Source of the DNA: an uncultured Pseudomonas sp.
Lineage (GTDB): Bacteria; Pseudomonadota; Gammaproteobacteria; Pseudomonadales; Pseudomonadaceae
Direction: 5' to 3'
Assembly: GCF_913774235.1 (NCBI RefSeq)
Contig: NZ_CAJYDW010000018.1
Coordinates: forward strand, 124,001-188,000
DNA length: 64,000 bases
Part shown: piece after piece, positions 8,617-17,717 of the stretch
How positions within the stretch are numbered: position 1 is the stretch's first letter
Layout: each line of letters starts with the position of its first letter
The notes under the pieces: generated by a model
Seen by the model: the letters and a program-made list of their open reading frames with translations, nothing else
Told to the model about the DNA's origin: nothing
Database searches by the model: none
Position numbers and translations under genes: made by a program

Positions 8617-10410
8617 TTGCGCACCCCTACGTCGATTTGTTCCGCGTTGCTGCTGTCGTTGACCCTCGCCGCCTGTGCGTCGCACCCGGAGACGACCCTA
8701 CCCAAGGCCCCGGAAGCGGGCTCCGGCTATCGATCGGGACTGGTGCCGAGCCAGGCTCGGCAGCAGATGGCCGCGGCGGCCAATCCCCTGGCAGCCGAGG
8801 CCGGCCGCGAGATCCTGCGCCAGGGGGGTAGCGCCATCGATGCCGCCATCGCCATGCAGGCGGTCCTCACCCTGGTCGAGCCGCAGTCCTCGGGCATCGG
8901 CGGCGGTGCTTTCCTGCTCTATTGGGATGGCCGCAAGGTCCAGGCCTACGATGGTCGTGAGACCGCTCCCGCGGGTGCCACGGAAGGGCTGTTCCTGCGA
9001 CCGGACGGGACACCCATGGCCTTCGAGGAGGCGCGCATCGGTGGTCGCTCGGTCGGGGTGCCAGGGGTGTTGCGCGCCCTGGAACTGGCGCATCGCGACC
9101 ATGGACGCCTGGCCTGGCAGAGCCTGTTCGCGCCGGCCATCCGCCTGGCGCGCGAGGGCTTTCCGCTCTCGCCGCGGCTGCACAATCAGCTCCTTCACGA
9201 TCCTTTCCTGAAGGGTTCGCCCGCCATGGCGGCGCTCTACCTCGATTCGCGCGGAAAGGTGAAGCCGGTTGGCAGCCTACTGCGCAATCCCGAGCTGGCG
9301 GAGACCCTGGCCCTGATCGCCAAGGAGGGGGCCAGCGCCCTCTATCGCGGCGACCTCGCCCAGGCCATCGCGACCGCGGTGCAGCAGAGTCCCAATCCGG
9401 GCAGCCTGAATCTGCAGGATCTCGCCGGCTATCGCGCCAAGAACCGTACGCCGCTCTGCACCGATTACCGACGCTGGCGTATCTGCGGCATGCCGCCGCC
9501 AGCCGGTGGCCTCACCGTGGCCCAGACCCTGGGCATCCTCCAGGCCCTGGAAGCCCGCGATCCTGCCTGGGCCCTCGCGCCCCTGCGACCGGTGCCGACG
9601 GCGCTGCCAGCTGGCCAGGAGCCGCGCCCGGAGGCGGTGCACCTGATCGCCGAGGCCGAGCGCCTGGCCTACGCCGACCGCGCTCAGTACGTGGCGGACC
9701 CCGATCGCGTGCCGGTCAATGTCAGCGGCCTGCTGGATGGCGGCTACCTGGCCAGTCGCGCACAACTGATCGGCGAGCGCAGCATCGGCAAGGCCGCGCC
9801 TGGCAGTCCGCCGGGGCCGACGCTGGCCTGGGCACCGGATCGCTCCCCGCTGCGCATCTCCACCTCCCAGGTGGTGGCCGCCGATGCCTGGGGTGGGGCG
9901 CTATCCATGACCACCACGGTGGAGAGCTACTTCGGCTCCCACCTGATGGTGAAGGGCTTCATGCTCAACAACCAGCTGACGGACTTCTCCTTCGTGCCGC
10001 GGGAGAAGGGTCTGCCCGTGGCCAATCAGGTGGAGCCGGGCAAGCGCCCCCGCTCGACCATGTCGCCGACCCTGGTGTTCGATCGCGACAGCGGCGCCCT
10101 GGTGGCGGCCCTGGGGTCGCCCGGCGGTTCGCAGATCGCCGGCTATGTGGTCAAGACGCTGGTCGGCCTGCTGGATTGGCAACTGGATGCCCAGGCGGCG
10201 GCAGGCCTGCCGAATTTCGGCAGCCGCAATGGCCCCACCGAACTGGAGCGGGGAGAGACCACGCCAGGCTTGCGCAAGGCGCTGGAACAGCGGGGACATG
10301 AGGTGCGCGAGGATGAGATGACCAGTGGCATCCAGGTCATCCGCCGGGTCGGCTCAGGCTGGCAGGGCGGCGCCGATCCGCGGCGGGAAGGGGCGGCGCT
10401 GGGGGATTGA
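8617..10410 (+). CDS. ggt: Gamma-glutamyltransferase, lipoprotein type
   Basis: Ntn hydrolase that cleaves and transfers gamma-glutamyl groups from glutathione and related peptides. 597 residues. The start is a TTG at 8617, supported by AGGAG 7 nt upstream and by the signal peptide that follows at once. That peptide ends in lipobox LAAC (Cys20), so it should be a lipid-anchored envelope protein. ANPLAAEAGREILRQGG and SSGIGGGAF are family signatures. The autoprocessing threonine is most likely Thr416 in ISTSQVVAAD, followed by MTTTVES and MLNNQLTDFSF. Residues after the nucleophile (SQ) differ from the E. coli pattern (THY). Stands alone, converging on mqo. Confidence 0.92.
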   Translation: MRTPTSICSALLLSLTLAACASHPETTLPKAPEAGSGYRSGLVPSQARQQMAAAANPLAAEAGREILRQGGSAIDAAIAMQAVLTLVEPQSSGIGGGAFLLYWDGRKVQAYDGRETAPAGATEGLFLRPDGTPMAFEEARIGGRSVGVPGVLRALELAHRDHGRLAWQSLFAPAIRLAREGFPLSPRLHNQLLHDPFLKGSPAMAALYLDSRGKVKPVGSLLRNPELAETLALIAKEGASALYRGDLAQAIATAVQQSPNPGSLNLQDLAGYRAKNRTPLCTDYRRWRICGMPPPAGGLTVAQTLGILQALEARDPAWALAPLRPVPTALPAGQEPRPEAVHLIAEAERLAYADRAQYVADPDRVPVNVSGLLDGGYLASRAQLIGERSIGKAAPGSPPGPTLAWAPDRSPLRISTSQVVAADAWGGALSMTTTVESYFGSHLMVKGFMLNNQLTDFSFVPREKGLPVANQVEPGKRPRSTMSPTLVFDRDSGALVAALGSPGGSQIAGYVVKTLVGLLDWQLDAQAAAGLPNFGSRNGPTELERGETTPGLRKALEQRGHEVREDEMTSGIQVIRRVGSGWQGGADPRREGAALGD

Positions 10411-10447
10411 GGGTCGTTCGCCGACGGGCGATAGATCTTCACCCCAG

Positions 10448-10468
10448 CCCTCTCCCAGAGGGAGAGGG
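10448..10468. repeat. CCCTCTCCC/GGGAGAGGG hairpin between ggt and mqo
   Basis: A perfect 9-bp inverted repeat with a 3-nt AGA loop, lying between two converging stop codons. The same repeat family occurs in opposite orientation at 38374-38394. It could stop transcription in both directions, though no T run follows. Confidence 0.6.
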
Positions 10469-10483
10469 GGCGGAGCAGGGCAG

Positions 10484-11980
10484 TTACGCGGGTTGATCGA
10501 GTTGCAGCACGCGGGTGGTGCGCGAACGCACCTCTCGCAGCAGCTCGGGCTCTTCCGCCAGCTTGTGGCCGAAGGCGGGGAACATCTTGCGCAGCTTGGC
10601 CTGCCAGTCCTCGCTCTGGAAGCGGCTCGGGAAGCAGCGCTCGACCAGGGTCAGCATGATGGACACCGAGGTGGAAGCGCCGGGAGAGGCGCCCAGCAGG
10701 GCGGCCAGGGTGCCGTCACCGGAGGCGACGATCTCGGTACCGAACTGCAGGATGCCGCCTTTTTGCGGGTCCTTCTTGATGATCTGCACCCGCTGGCCGG
10801 CCACTTCCAGGCGCCAGTCCTGCTTGCGCACGGCCGGGTAGAAGGCCCGCAGTTCCTCGACGCGCTGATCGAAGGACTGCATGACCTGGCCAACCAGGTA
10901 GCGGGTCAGCGGCATGTTGTCCCGCGCCACGGCGAGCATGGGGCCGATGTTGCTCGGCTTGATCGACTTGGGCAGGTCGAGGAAGGAGCCACGCTTGAGG
11001 AACTTGGTGGTGAAGCCGGCGAAGGGCCCGAACAACAGGGATTTCTTGCCGTCGACCACGCGGGTGTCGAGGTGCGGGACCGACATCGGCGGCGAGTTGA
11101 CACCGGCCAGGCCATAGACCTTGGCCTGGTGGCGCTCGACGATCTGCGGATCGTCGCAACGCAGCCATTGGCCACTGACCGGGAAACCGCCGAAGCCGGC
11201 GCCCTCGGGGATGCCGGACTTCTGCAGCAGCGGCAGCGCCGCGCCACCGGCACCGAGGAAGACGAACTTGGCGATGACCGTACGGGTGGCACCGGAGCGG
11301 CTGTCCTCGATGGTCAGGCGCCAGCGCTGGTCGGCCTCGCGGGTCAGATCGACCACCTTCTGGTTGTAGCGGACCTGGGTGCCGGGGCGGGTCTGCAGGT
11401 GACCCAGCAGGCTCATGGTCAGGGCGCCGAAGTTGACGTCGGTGCCGCCCGCCACGTGGGTGGCCGCCACGGCTTCGGTGGCCGGCCGGCCTTCCATGAC
11501 CAGGGGCATCCACTCGCGCAGCTTGGCGTGGTCCTCGGAGTACTCCATGCCGTCGAAGCAGGCATGGTCCTTGAGCGCTTCATAGCGCTTGCGCAGGAAG
11601 GCCATGTCCTTGGCACCGTGGACGAAGGACATGTGCGGCACGGGGCTGATGAAGGCACGGGGCGAGCCGAAGTGGCCTTCCTCGACCAGGTAGGACCAGA
11701 ACTGCTTGGAGGCCTCGAACATGGCGTTGATGCTGAGCGCCTTGGTGATGTCGATGCTGCCGTCGGCCTTCTCGGGCGTATAGTTCAGCTCGCAGAGCGC
11801 CGCATGGCCGGTTCCGGCGTTGTTCCAGGGGTTGGAACTCTCCGCCGCGCCTACGTCGAGCAGTTCGAGCACCTCGACGGTGCTCGTGGGCTCCAGTTCC
11901 TTGAGCATGACCGCCAGGGTCGCGCTCATGATTCCCGCGCCGACGAAAACGAAATCCGACTCTTCGTTACCACTGTGCAT
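10484..11980 (-). CDS. mqo: Malate:quinone oxidoreductase
   Basis: FAD-dependent peripheral membrane enzyme that oxidises malate to oxaloacetate and passes electrons to quinone, feeding the TCA cycle and respiration. 498 residues. The N-terminal FAD-binding motif [17 protein letters not shown] (about 10-26) and the [20 protein letters not shown] segment are diagnostic of Mqo. AGGAGT lies 8 nt before the ATG. It is a single-gene unit with about 450 bp of non-coding DNA upstream. Pseudomonads often have two mqo copies; which one this is cannot be told here. Confidence 0.95.
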   Translation of the reverse strand: MHSGNEESDFVFVGAGIMSATLAVMLKELEPTSTVEVLELLDVGAAESSNPWNNAGTGHAALCELNYTPEKADGSIDITKALSINAMFEASKQFWSYLVEEGHFGSPRAFISPVPHMSFVHGAKDMAFLRKRYEALKDHACFDGMEYSEDHAKLREWMPLVMEGRPATEAVAATHVAGGTDVNFGALTMSLLGHLQTRPGTQVRYNQKVVDLTREADQRWRLTIEDSRSGATRTVIAKFVFLGAGGAALPLLQKSGIPEGAGFGGFPVSGQWLRCDDPQIVERHQAKVYGLAGVNSPPMSVPHLDTRVVDGKKSLLFGPFAGFTTKFLKRGSFLDLPKSIKPSNIGPMLAVARDNMPLTRYLVGQVMQSFDQRVEELRAFYPAVRKQDWRLEVAGQRVQIIKKDPQKGGILQFGTEIVASGDGTLAALLGASPGASTSVSIMLTLVERCFPSRFQSEDWQAKLRKMFPAFGHKLAEEPELLREVRSRTTRVLQLDQPA

Positions 11981-12390
11981 TCATCGTACTCCTGAGACCG
12001 TGTCTCGCATTACACCTGAGGGAGACCAGGCGTCGGCGCCTGGCCTCGGATGGGGCGACCCGCAACGGCCAACGGCCAGGCGCGGGTAGGCAACCGGTAG
12101 GGCGCAGCAGTCAGATGCGACAGCGGCCGTCCGGCAATGTTCTGATTGGGTAGGGTGGAGCGATTCGCCCTGGCGTTCCTGCGGAAGCCGGACGATGTAG
12201 CGGGCGATCAGGGTGCGACAAGGAGCCCGTCGAGCGTGCCGGGAAGGGGCGCTACGTGTTACGAGACGTGGCAGGAGACCCCTGGTCTCCCGGCGCAAAC
12301 GATGGCTATTGATCGCGGCGATCCTGGTCGAGTACCCGTTTCGGTGCGAAATGATACCTAGGGTAACTGCTTAGGGCACCCTCTATTTTG
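11981..12390. other. Non-coding interval upstream of mqo
   Basis: I find no convincing gene in about 410 bp. The open frames in it have no ribosome site and arginine-rich, low-quality translations. At 12026-12043 there is a compact hairpin, CCAGGCG-TCGG-CGCCTGG, 46 nt from the mqo start, which would fold in the mqo 5' leader. No promoter stands out. Confidence 0.5.
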
Positions 12391-12424
12391 CCCGTGTAGT
12401 GAGTTCTGATAGTCACTACACGGG
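12391..12424. terminator. 12-bp dyad immediately after ybiT
   Basis: Arms CCCGTGTAGTGA (12391-12402) and TCACTACACGGG (12413-12424) are perfect reverse complements around a 10-nt loop, 8 bp past the ybiT stop. Position suggests a transcription terminator or mRNA 3'-end stabiliser for ybiT; the minus strand continues CAAAATAG rather than with a clean U run. Confidence 0.6.
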
Positions 12425-12432
12425 CCTGGAGG

Positions 12433-14022
12433 TCAACCGTTGATGCCCTGGCTGCGCAGATAGTCGTCGTAGCTGCCGCTGAAATCGACGATGCCGCTCT
12501 CGCTCATGTCGAGGATACGGGTGGCCAGGGAGGACACGAATTCCCGGTCGTGGCTGACGAAGATCAGGGTGCCCGGATAGTTCTCCAGCGCCAGGTTCAG
12601 CGCTTCGATGGATTCCATGTCCAGGTGGTTGGTGGGTTCGTCCATCACCAGCACGTTGGGCTTCTTCAGGATCAGCTTGCCGAACAGCATGCGACCCTGC
12701 TCGCCACCGGAGATCACCTTGACCGATTTCTGGATGTCGTCGCTGGAGAACAGCATGCGCCCGAGGGTGCCGCGTACCAGTTGCTCACCGCCCTGGGTCC
12801 ATTGGCCCATCCAGTCGAACAGGGTCGTATCGTCGGCGAAGTCCTCGGCATGGTCCTGGGCGAAGTAGCCCACGTCCGCGCTGTCGGTCCATTTCACCTC
12901 ACCGCTCTGGGGTGCCAGCTCGCCCACCAGGGTGCGCAGCAGGGTGGTCTTGCCGATGCCATTGGGACCGATGATGGCGACCCGCTCGCCGGCCTCGATC
13001 TGCAGGCCCAGGCGCTTGAACAGCGGGGTGCCGTCGAAGCCCTGGGTGACGTTCTCCAGGGTCACCGCCTGGCGGTGCAGCTTCTTGTACTGTTCGAAAC
13101 GGATGAAGGGACTCACGCGGCTGGACGGCTTGACCTCTTCCAGCTGGATCTTGTCGATCTGGCGTGCCCGGCTGGTGGCCTGCTTGGCCTTGGAGGCGTT
13201 GGCCGAGAAGCGGCTGACGAACTGCTGCAGTTCGGCGATCTGGGCCTTCTTCTTGGCGTTGTCCGACAGCAGGCGCTCGCGGGCCTGGGTGGCGGCCGTC
13301 ATGTATTCGTCGTAGTTGCCCGGGAAGAGGCGCAACTCACCATAGTCCAGGTCGGCCATGTGGGTGCAGACGCTGTTGAGGAAGTGGCGGTCGTGGGAAA
13401 TGATGATCATGGTGCTGTTGCGCGCCACCAGGATGCCTTCCAGCCAGCGGATGGTGTTGATGTCCAGGTGGTTGGTCGGTTCGTCCAGCAGCAGTACTTC
13501 CGGGTCGGAGAACAGCGCCTGGGCCAGCAGGACCCGCAGTTTCCAGCCGGGCGCGACGGCGCTCATGGGGCCGAAGTGCTGTTCCAGCGGAATACCCAGG
13601 CCGAGCAGCAGCTCGCCGGCGCGGGCTTCGGCGGTGTAGCCGTCGAACTCGGCGAACTGGACTTCCAGCTCGGCCACGGCCATGCCGTCGTCTTCGCTCA
13701 TTTCCGGCAGCGAATAGATGCGGTCGCGCTCGGCCTTGACCTTGGCCAGTTCGGCGTGGCCCATGATCACCGTGTCGATGACGGTGGAGTCTTCATAGGC
13801 GAACTGGTCCTGGCGCAGCTTGCCCAGGCGCACATTGGGTTCGAGCATCACCTGGCCACCGGTGGGTTCGAGATCGCCCCCAAGGATCTTCATGAAGGTG
13901 GACTTGCCGCAGCCGTTGGCACCGATCAGGCCATAGCGATGGCCATTGCCGAATTTGACGGACACATTCTCGAACAGCGGCTTGGCGCCGAACTGCATGG
14001 TGATATTGGCGGTGGAGATCAA
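12433..14022 (-). CDS. ybiT: ABC-F family ATPase YbiT
   Basis: Soluble ABC-F protein of 529 residues, close in length and sequence to E. coli YbiT. ABC-F proteins act on ribosomes as translation factors; the exact role of YbiT is not settled. The first ABC domain has Walker [10 protein letters not shown] (34-42) and [11 protein letters not shown], with VAPGWKLR replacing the LSGGQ signature, which is normal for YbiT. The linker contains the charged [16 protein letters not shown] segment. The second domain has [21 protein letters not shown] and [10 protein letters not shown]. No transmembrane domain. It is transcribed alone and ends at a 12-bp dyad. Confidence 0.93.
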   Translation of the reverse strand: MISTANITMQFGAKPLFENVSVKFGNGHRYGLIGANGCGKSTFMKILGGDLEPTGGQVMLEPNVRLGKLRQDQFAYEDSTVIDTVIMGHAELAKVKAERDRIYSLPEMSEDDGMAVAELEVQFAEFDGYTAEARAGELLLGLGIPLEQHFGPMSAVAPGWKLRVLLAQALFSDPEVLLLDEPTNHLDINTIRWLEGILVARNSTMIIISHDRHFLNSVCTHMADLDYGELRLFPGNYDEYMTAATQARERLLSDNAKKKAQIAELQQFVSRFSANASKAKQATSRARQIDKIQLEEVKPSSRVSPFIRFEQYKKLHRQAVTLENVTQGFDGTPLFKRLGLQIEAGERVAIIGPNGIGKTTLLRTLVGELAPQSGEVKWTDSADVGYFAQDHAEDFADDTTLFDWMGQWTQGGEQLVRGTLGRMLFSSDDIQKSVKVISGGEQGRMLFGKLILKKPNVLVMDEPTNHLDMESIEALNLALENYPGTLIFVSHDREFVSSLATRILDMSESGIVDFSGSYDDYLRSQGING

Positions 14023-14296
14023 GGGGGGTACCTGTAAAGGGTTTCAAACCGGAGAAAGGCATCCGCCGACGCCAATGCGTAGCGAGGGCGGTACGTTCCA
14101 GTCAGATTGGCAAGAGATCCAGCGGGCGCAGGTCGATGGCCGCAGCGGAAAGCGAGAGCCGGACAGACCCGCGAGGGAGGCGCAGTCGGCTCTACGTTGA
14201 CGTAATTGTCTCATAGCTGCGCAGGCCGGTGCACGCGGCTACGCAGGGGTGCCGGCGATCTGTCGTGCGGACAGGCCGGCCGCTGGCGGGGTTCGC

Positions 14297-14692
14297 CTAC
14301 TGCGGTCGCGGTACCACTTCCCAGACCGCCTCGGTCAGCTGATCCAGGGTCCAGGGCTTATGCAGGAAGGGCACTCCAGCCGGAATATCGTTGCGCAACC
14401 CGGCATAGCCTGACATCAGCACGAAGGGCACCGATGGCCAGCGGTCAGTAACGATTCCGGCCAGCTGGATGCCATCGATCACGCCTGGCATCCGGACGTT
14501 CGACACCACCACGTTCACCTGTTGCCAGTGCCGCTCCAAGAATTGCAAGGCCGCGTCGGCCGTGCCGAAGGTCTCCACGTTGAAGCCCTCCTGCTTCAGG
14601 ACTTCACGTACCAGTGCCTGCAGCAGCAATTCATCTTCGGCAACGACCGCGAGCAGCGTCGCGGTTGGGGCGGGACGGTTCGAGGTATCCAT
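14297..14692 (-). CDS. Receiver-only response regulator lacking the phospho-acceptor aspartate
   Basis: 131-residue single-domain CheY-like protein. The acidic pair (E19, D20 in AVVAEDELLL), the Thr/Ser position (S94 in VLMSGYA) and the Lys (K112 in FLHKPW) fit a receiver of the FixJ/PAS-kinase-associated type. The phosphorylation site that should read S-D-V-R-M-P reads SNVRMP: the codon is AAC (Asn65) where GAC is expected. It should therefore not be phosphorylated in the usual way. No partner kinase is adjacent; ybiT lies downstream and a small plus-strand ORF diverges from it. The ribosome site is weak. Confidence 0.8.
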   Translation of the reverse strand: MDTSNRPAPTATLLAVVAEDELLLQALVREVLKQEGFNVETFGTADAALQFLERHWQQVNVVVSNVRMPGVIDGIQLAGIVTDRWPSVPFVLMSGYAGLRNDIPAGVPFLHKPWTLDQLTEAVWEVVPRPQ

Positions 14693-14933
14693 AGGCGCGG
14701 CTTTTCCAGGTGTGGGAATCCCTGAAGTCTAGTCGCGCCCAGGCTGCATGCGGGATCGAGCGCTCGAAAGAGCGGGCCCAGCGGCTGTCCGGCAGTCATG
14801 CTGGCCACGCCATCCGCTCTGGCACGAGGGCTGGCAGCCGTGGAATTTGGCGACGCGTGGCAGCCGCTTTGGTGAAACATTCGCCATCGACCACCCACTA
14901 AAGCTGGAGATCGACCAACCCAGGAGCCCCAGC

Positions 14934-15128
14934 ATGATCGCATCCTCGACCTTTGCCGCTGGTTTCGCCTCGCCCACTGTCTGGTGGCTGGGCGGCGACC
15001 AGGCACCGCTCAACGACTCCGACATGGCTGACGAGGAGATCGATACCGACATCCCCGACGAGGTGGTCGAGAACCTGACCGAGCCGCCCAAGCCGCCGGC
15101 TCCCATTCCGGATCCAGGGCCCCTGTAG
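14934..15128 (+). CDS. Small acidic protein of unknown function (64 residues)
   Basis: Short ORF beginning MIASSTFAAGFASPTVWWLG and ending in a proline-rich tail (EPPKPPAPIPDPGPL). The middle is strongly acidic (DMADEEIDTDIPDE). The start is supported by AGGAG 7 nt before the ATG, the best ribosome site in this stretch. The frame remains open upstream to 14748, but without another convincing start. I do not recognise a family. It lies 202 bp ahead of the cfa-like gene on the same strand and may share its transcript. Confidence 0.55.
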   Translation: MIASSTFAAGFASPTVWWLGGDQAPLNDSDMADEEIDTDIPDEVVENLTEPPKPPAPIPDPGPL

Positions 15129-15330
15129 CGCGGCCAAGCAACCACCAGCCAGACGTTTTTCTTCGTTCCTTTAGCATCCTTGCGGATGAGGTAAAGCTTC
15201 GTACACATTTCAAGGTGTAACAAAGTATTTTTTAACGCGTTAGGGTGCTGCAGGGTGATACCGCGCAGCGGCCACCCACCCAATAAACGAGGTTCAGCAC
15301 AGATCCCACTATGCCATTGAGGACCACGCC

Positions 15331-16515
15331 ATGTATTCAGCGCTACCCGCCGAGTTACAGCAGTTACGTCTTCCCTTGCGTATTCGCATCGACCAGGGGC
15401 CTGAGATCGACCTGGGTGACTCGCCACGGGTGACGCTGGTGGTCAAGGATCTGGGATTGTTGGCGAACCCGCGCCAGTTGAATCTCGATTCCCTGGGCCA
15501 GGCCTTCGTGGAGTCCCGCATCGATCTGGAAGGTGACATTCACGAGGTCATCGAGATCGGCGATCAGCTCAGCCAGGCATTGGGAGGACTCGCCCAAACG
15601 CCGGATGGGATTCACCAGGCTCACGACAAGGCCACCGATGCCTCGGCCATTGCCTATCACTACGACCTGTCGAACGACTTCTATCGCCTGTGGCTGGACC
15701 CTGAGCTGGTGTATTCCTGCGCCTATTTCAAGACCGGGACGGAGGACCTGGCCACTGCCCAGCGCGACAAGCTGGAGCTGATCTGCCGCAAGCTGCGGCT
15801 GCAGCCGAGCGAGCGGTTGCTGGATGTGGGCTGTGGCTGGGGTGGCCTGGCGCGCCATGCCGCTCGTGAGCATGGCGTCGAGGTGCACGGCATCACCCTG
15901 TCTCGCGAGCAGCTCGACCTGGGCCGGGCGCGAGTGGCGGCTGAAGGCTTGAGTGATCGCGTGACGCTGGAGCTGTTGGATTATCGCGACTTGCCCGAAG
16001 AGGGTCGCTACGACAAGGTGGTTAGCGTCGGCATGTTCGAGCATGTCGGCTATGCCAATCTGCCCCTGTACTTTCGCAAGTTGTTCGCCGCGGTACGCCC
16101 TGGTGGGCTGGTGCTCAACCACGGCATCACCGCGCTGCATGCCGATGAGCGCGCGGTCGGTCATGGCGGCGGGGAATTCATCGACCGCTATGTCTTTCCC
16201 AATGGCGAATTGCCCCATCTGTCACGGGCCATCGCCAACATGAGCGACGCGGGACTGGAGGTGGTCGACGTCGAAAGCCTGCGCCTGCATTACGCCCGCA
16301 CCCTGGAGTTCTGGAGTGCCGCCCTGGAGGCGAATCTCGACGAGGCGGCGCGCCTGGTGCCCGCCGAGGCCCTGCGCATCTGGCGCCTGTATCTCTCGGG
16401 TTGCGCCTATGCCTTCCGCAAGAACTGGGTGAACATTCACCAGGTACTCGCCAACCGGCCCCACGCCGACGGTCGGATCGAGCTGCCCTGGTCGCGGGCC
16501 GATATCTACGCCTGA
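15331..16515 (+). CDS. cfa: Cyclopropane-fatty-acyl-phospholipid synthase family methyltransferase
   Basis: SAM-dependent enzyme expected to add a methylene group across double bonds of membrane phospholipid acyl chains. 394 residues. The SAM-binding motif LLDVGCGWGG is at 163-172; YHYDLSNDFYRLWLD and YSCAYF (Cys130) just before it are characteristic of Cfa. FEHVGYANLPLYFRKLF and the C-terminal YLSGCAYAFRKNWVNIHQV complete the family pattern. GAGGA precedes the ATG by 8 nt. The sequence upstream (15150-15240) is comparatively AT-rich and probably holds the promoter. Pseudomonads carry several Cfa paralogues, so a related lipid methyltransferase role is possible. Confidence 0.85.
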   Translation: MYSALPAELQQLRLPLRIRIDQGPEIDLGDSPRVTLVVKDLGLLANPRQLNLDSLGQAFVESRIDLEGDIHEVIEIGDQLSQALGGLAQTPDGIHQAHDKATDASAIAYHYDLSNDFYRLWLDPELVYSCAYFKTGTEDLATAQRDKLELICRKLRLQPSERLLDVGCGWGGLARHAAREHGVEVHGITLSREQLDLGRARVAAEGLSDRVTLELLDYRDLPEEGRYDKVVSVGMFEHVGYANLPLYFRKLFAAVRPGGLVLNHGITALHADERAVGHGGGEFIDRYVFPNGELPHLSRAIANMSDAGLEVVDVESLRLHYARTLEFWSAALEANLDEAARLVPAEALRIWRLYLSGCAYAFRKNWVNIHQVLANRPHADGRIELPWSRADIYA

Positions 16516-16517
16516 GG

Positions 16518-17717
16518 CTAGGCTGCCGCAGCCTCGTTGAGTGCCCTGCGATAGAGCAGGGCGCTCAACGCGAGGCCGGCCAGCGCCATCAGCCCGGCGA
16601 AGAGGAAGATGGCGCTGAAGCCGAAGCCATTGGCGATGGCGCCGGCCAAGGGCCCGGTGATACCCAGGGCCAGGTCCAGGCACAGGGAATAGGCGCCCAG
16701 GGCCGCGCTGCGGTTGGTCGGCGGTACCTTGATGATGGCTTCGACGCCCAGCGCCGGATAGACCAACGACAGGCCGAAGCCCGCCATGGCCGCGCCGATC
16801 AGCGCCATCTGTGGCGTCACTGCCAGCCAGAGCAGTAGTAGGCCGAGGGTTTCCACCGTGAAGCAGGCTAGGGCCACGCGGAAGCCACCGATCCTGTTGA
16901 TGGCGCCGGCGAACAGCAGGCGTGCGCAGATGAAGGCGGCGCCGAAGGCGGTCAGGCAGAAAGCCGCGTTGGGCCAGCCATTGCTGGCGTAGTAGAGGGT
17001 GACGAAGGTGGCGATGGCGCCGAAGCCGATGGAGCTGAGTAGCAGGCAGAGGCCGAAGGGGCTGATGCGCCAGAATACCTTGTGGAAGGGCAGCCGCTCT
17101 CCGGGAATGACCGGCGCCGCTTCCTTGTTCCAGGCCAGGGCCAGGCCGATGGCCCCGAGCAGGGCGATGGCGACGCCCAGGCTCCACAGGCCCAGTCCCG
17201 CGACCATGGCCACGCCCAGGGGTGCCCCTATGGCCAGGGCGCCATAGGCGGCGATGCCGTTCCAAGAGATCACCTTGCTGACGTGCTGCATGCCGACGCT
17301 GCCCATCCCCCAGCTCAGGCAACCGGTCCCGATCATCGCCTGGGACATGCCCAGGATCACCCGGCCAACGATCAGCAGCCCGAGGCTGACGGCGGGGATG
17401 CTCTGCAGAGACGTCGCCAGGAGGGTCAGGACGCCACAGGCGACGCAGCCGAACAGGCCGTAGATCACTCCACGCTTGGCGCCGATGCTGTCCGCCAGCT
17501 TGCCGGCGAGCGGACGGGTGAAGAGGGTGGCGAGATACTGGATGCTGATCGCCAGGCCCGCGATCACCGAGCCATAGCCGAGATCGTCATGCACGTAGCC
17601 TGGCAGGATCGCCAGCGGCAAGCCGATGGCGAGGAACAGCAGGAAGCTGAAGATGACGATGGAGACGATGCGCAGATTGATGGCAAGCGCGGTGGTGGGC
17701 GGAGCGGTCGTGGTCAT
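16518..17717 (-). CDS. MFS transporter, YfcJ/arabinose-efflux type (second of a tandem pair)
   Basis: 399-residue, 12-helix major facilitator protein. It contains the MFS loop signature [13 protein letters not shown], the [14 protein letters not shown] segment, and [11 protein letters not shown] in the second half, typical of the YfcJ/YhhS group of putative sugar or drug exporters. The ATG at 17717 overlaps the upstream paralogue stop by 4 bp (ATGA). It ends 2 bp from the stop of the convergent cfa-like gene. The two proteins align along their whole length, so this is a local duplication. Substrate unknown. Confidence 0.85.
   Translation of the reverse strand: MTTTAPPTTALAINLRIVSIVIFSFLLFLAIGLPLAILPGYVHDDLGYGSVIAGLAISIQYLATLFTRPLAGKLADSIGAKRGVIYGLFGCVACGVLTLLATSLQSIPAVSLGLLIVGRVILGMSQAMIGTGCLSWGMGSVGMQHVSKVISWNGIAAYGALAIGAPLGVAMVAGLGLWSLGVAIALLGAIGLALAWNKEAAPVIPGERLPFHKVFWRISPFGLCLLLSSIGFGAIATFVTLYYASNGWPNAAFCLTAFGAAFICARLLFAGAINRIGGFRVALACFTVETLGLLLLWLAVTPQMALIGAAMAGFGLSLVYPALGVEAIIKVPPTNRSAALGAYSLCLDLALGITGPLAGAIANGFGFSAIFLFAGLMALAGLALSALLYRRALNEAAAA

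Noticed and set aside
12146-12361. 71-codon frame in the mqo-ybiT gap
   Set aside because: No ribosome site, no recognisable features.
13540-13569. Loss of the LSGGQ signature in the first domain of YbiT as an inactivating change
   Set aside because: VAPGWKLR at this position is normal for the YbiT subfamily.
14820-14836. Sigma54-like TGGCACG element
   Set aside because: The -12 GC is out of register (GG-N10-GG rather than GG-N10-GC).
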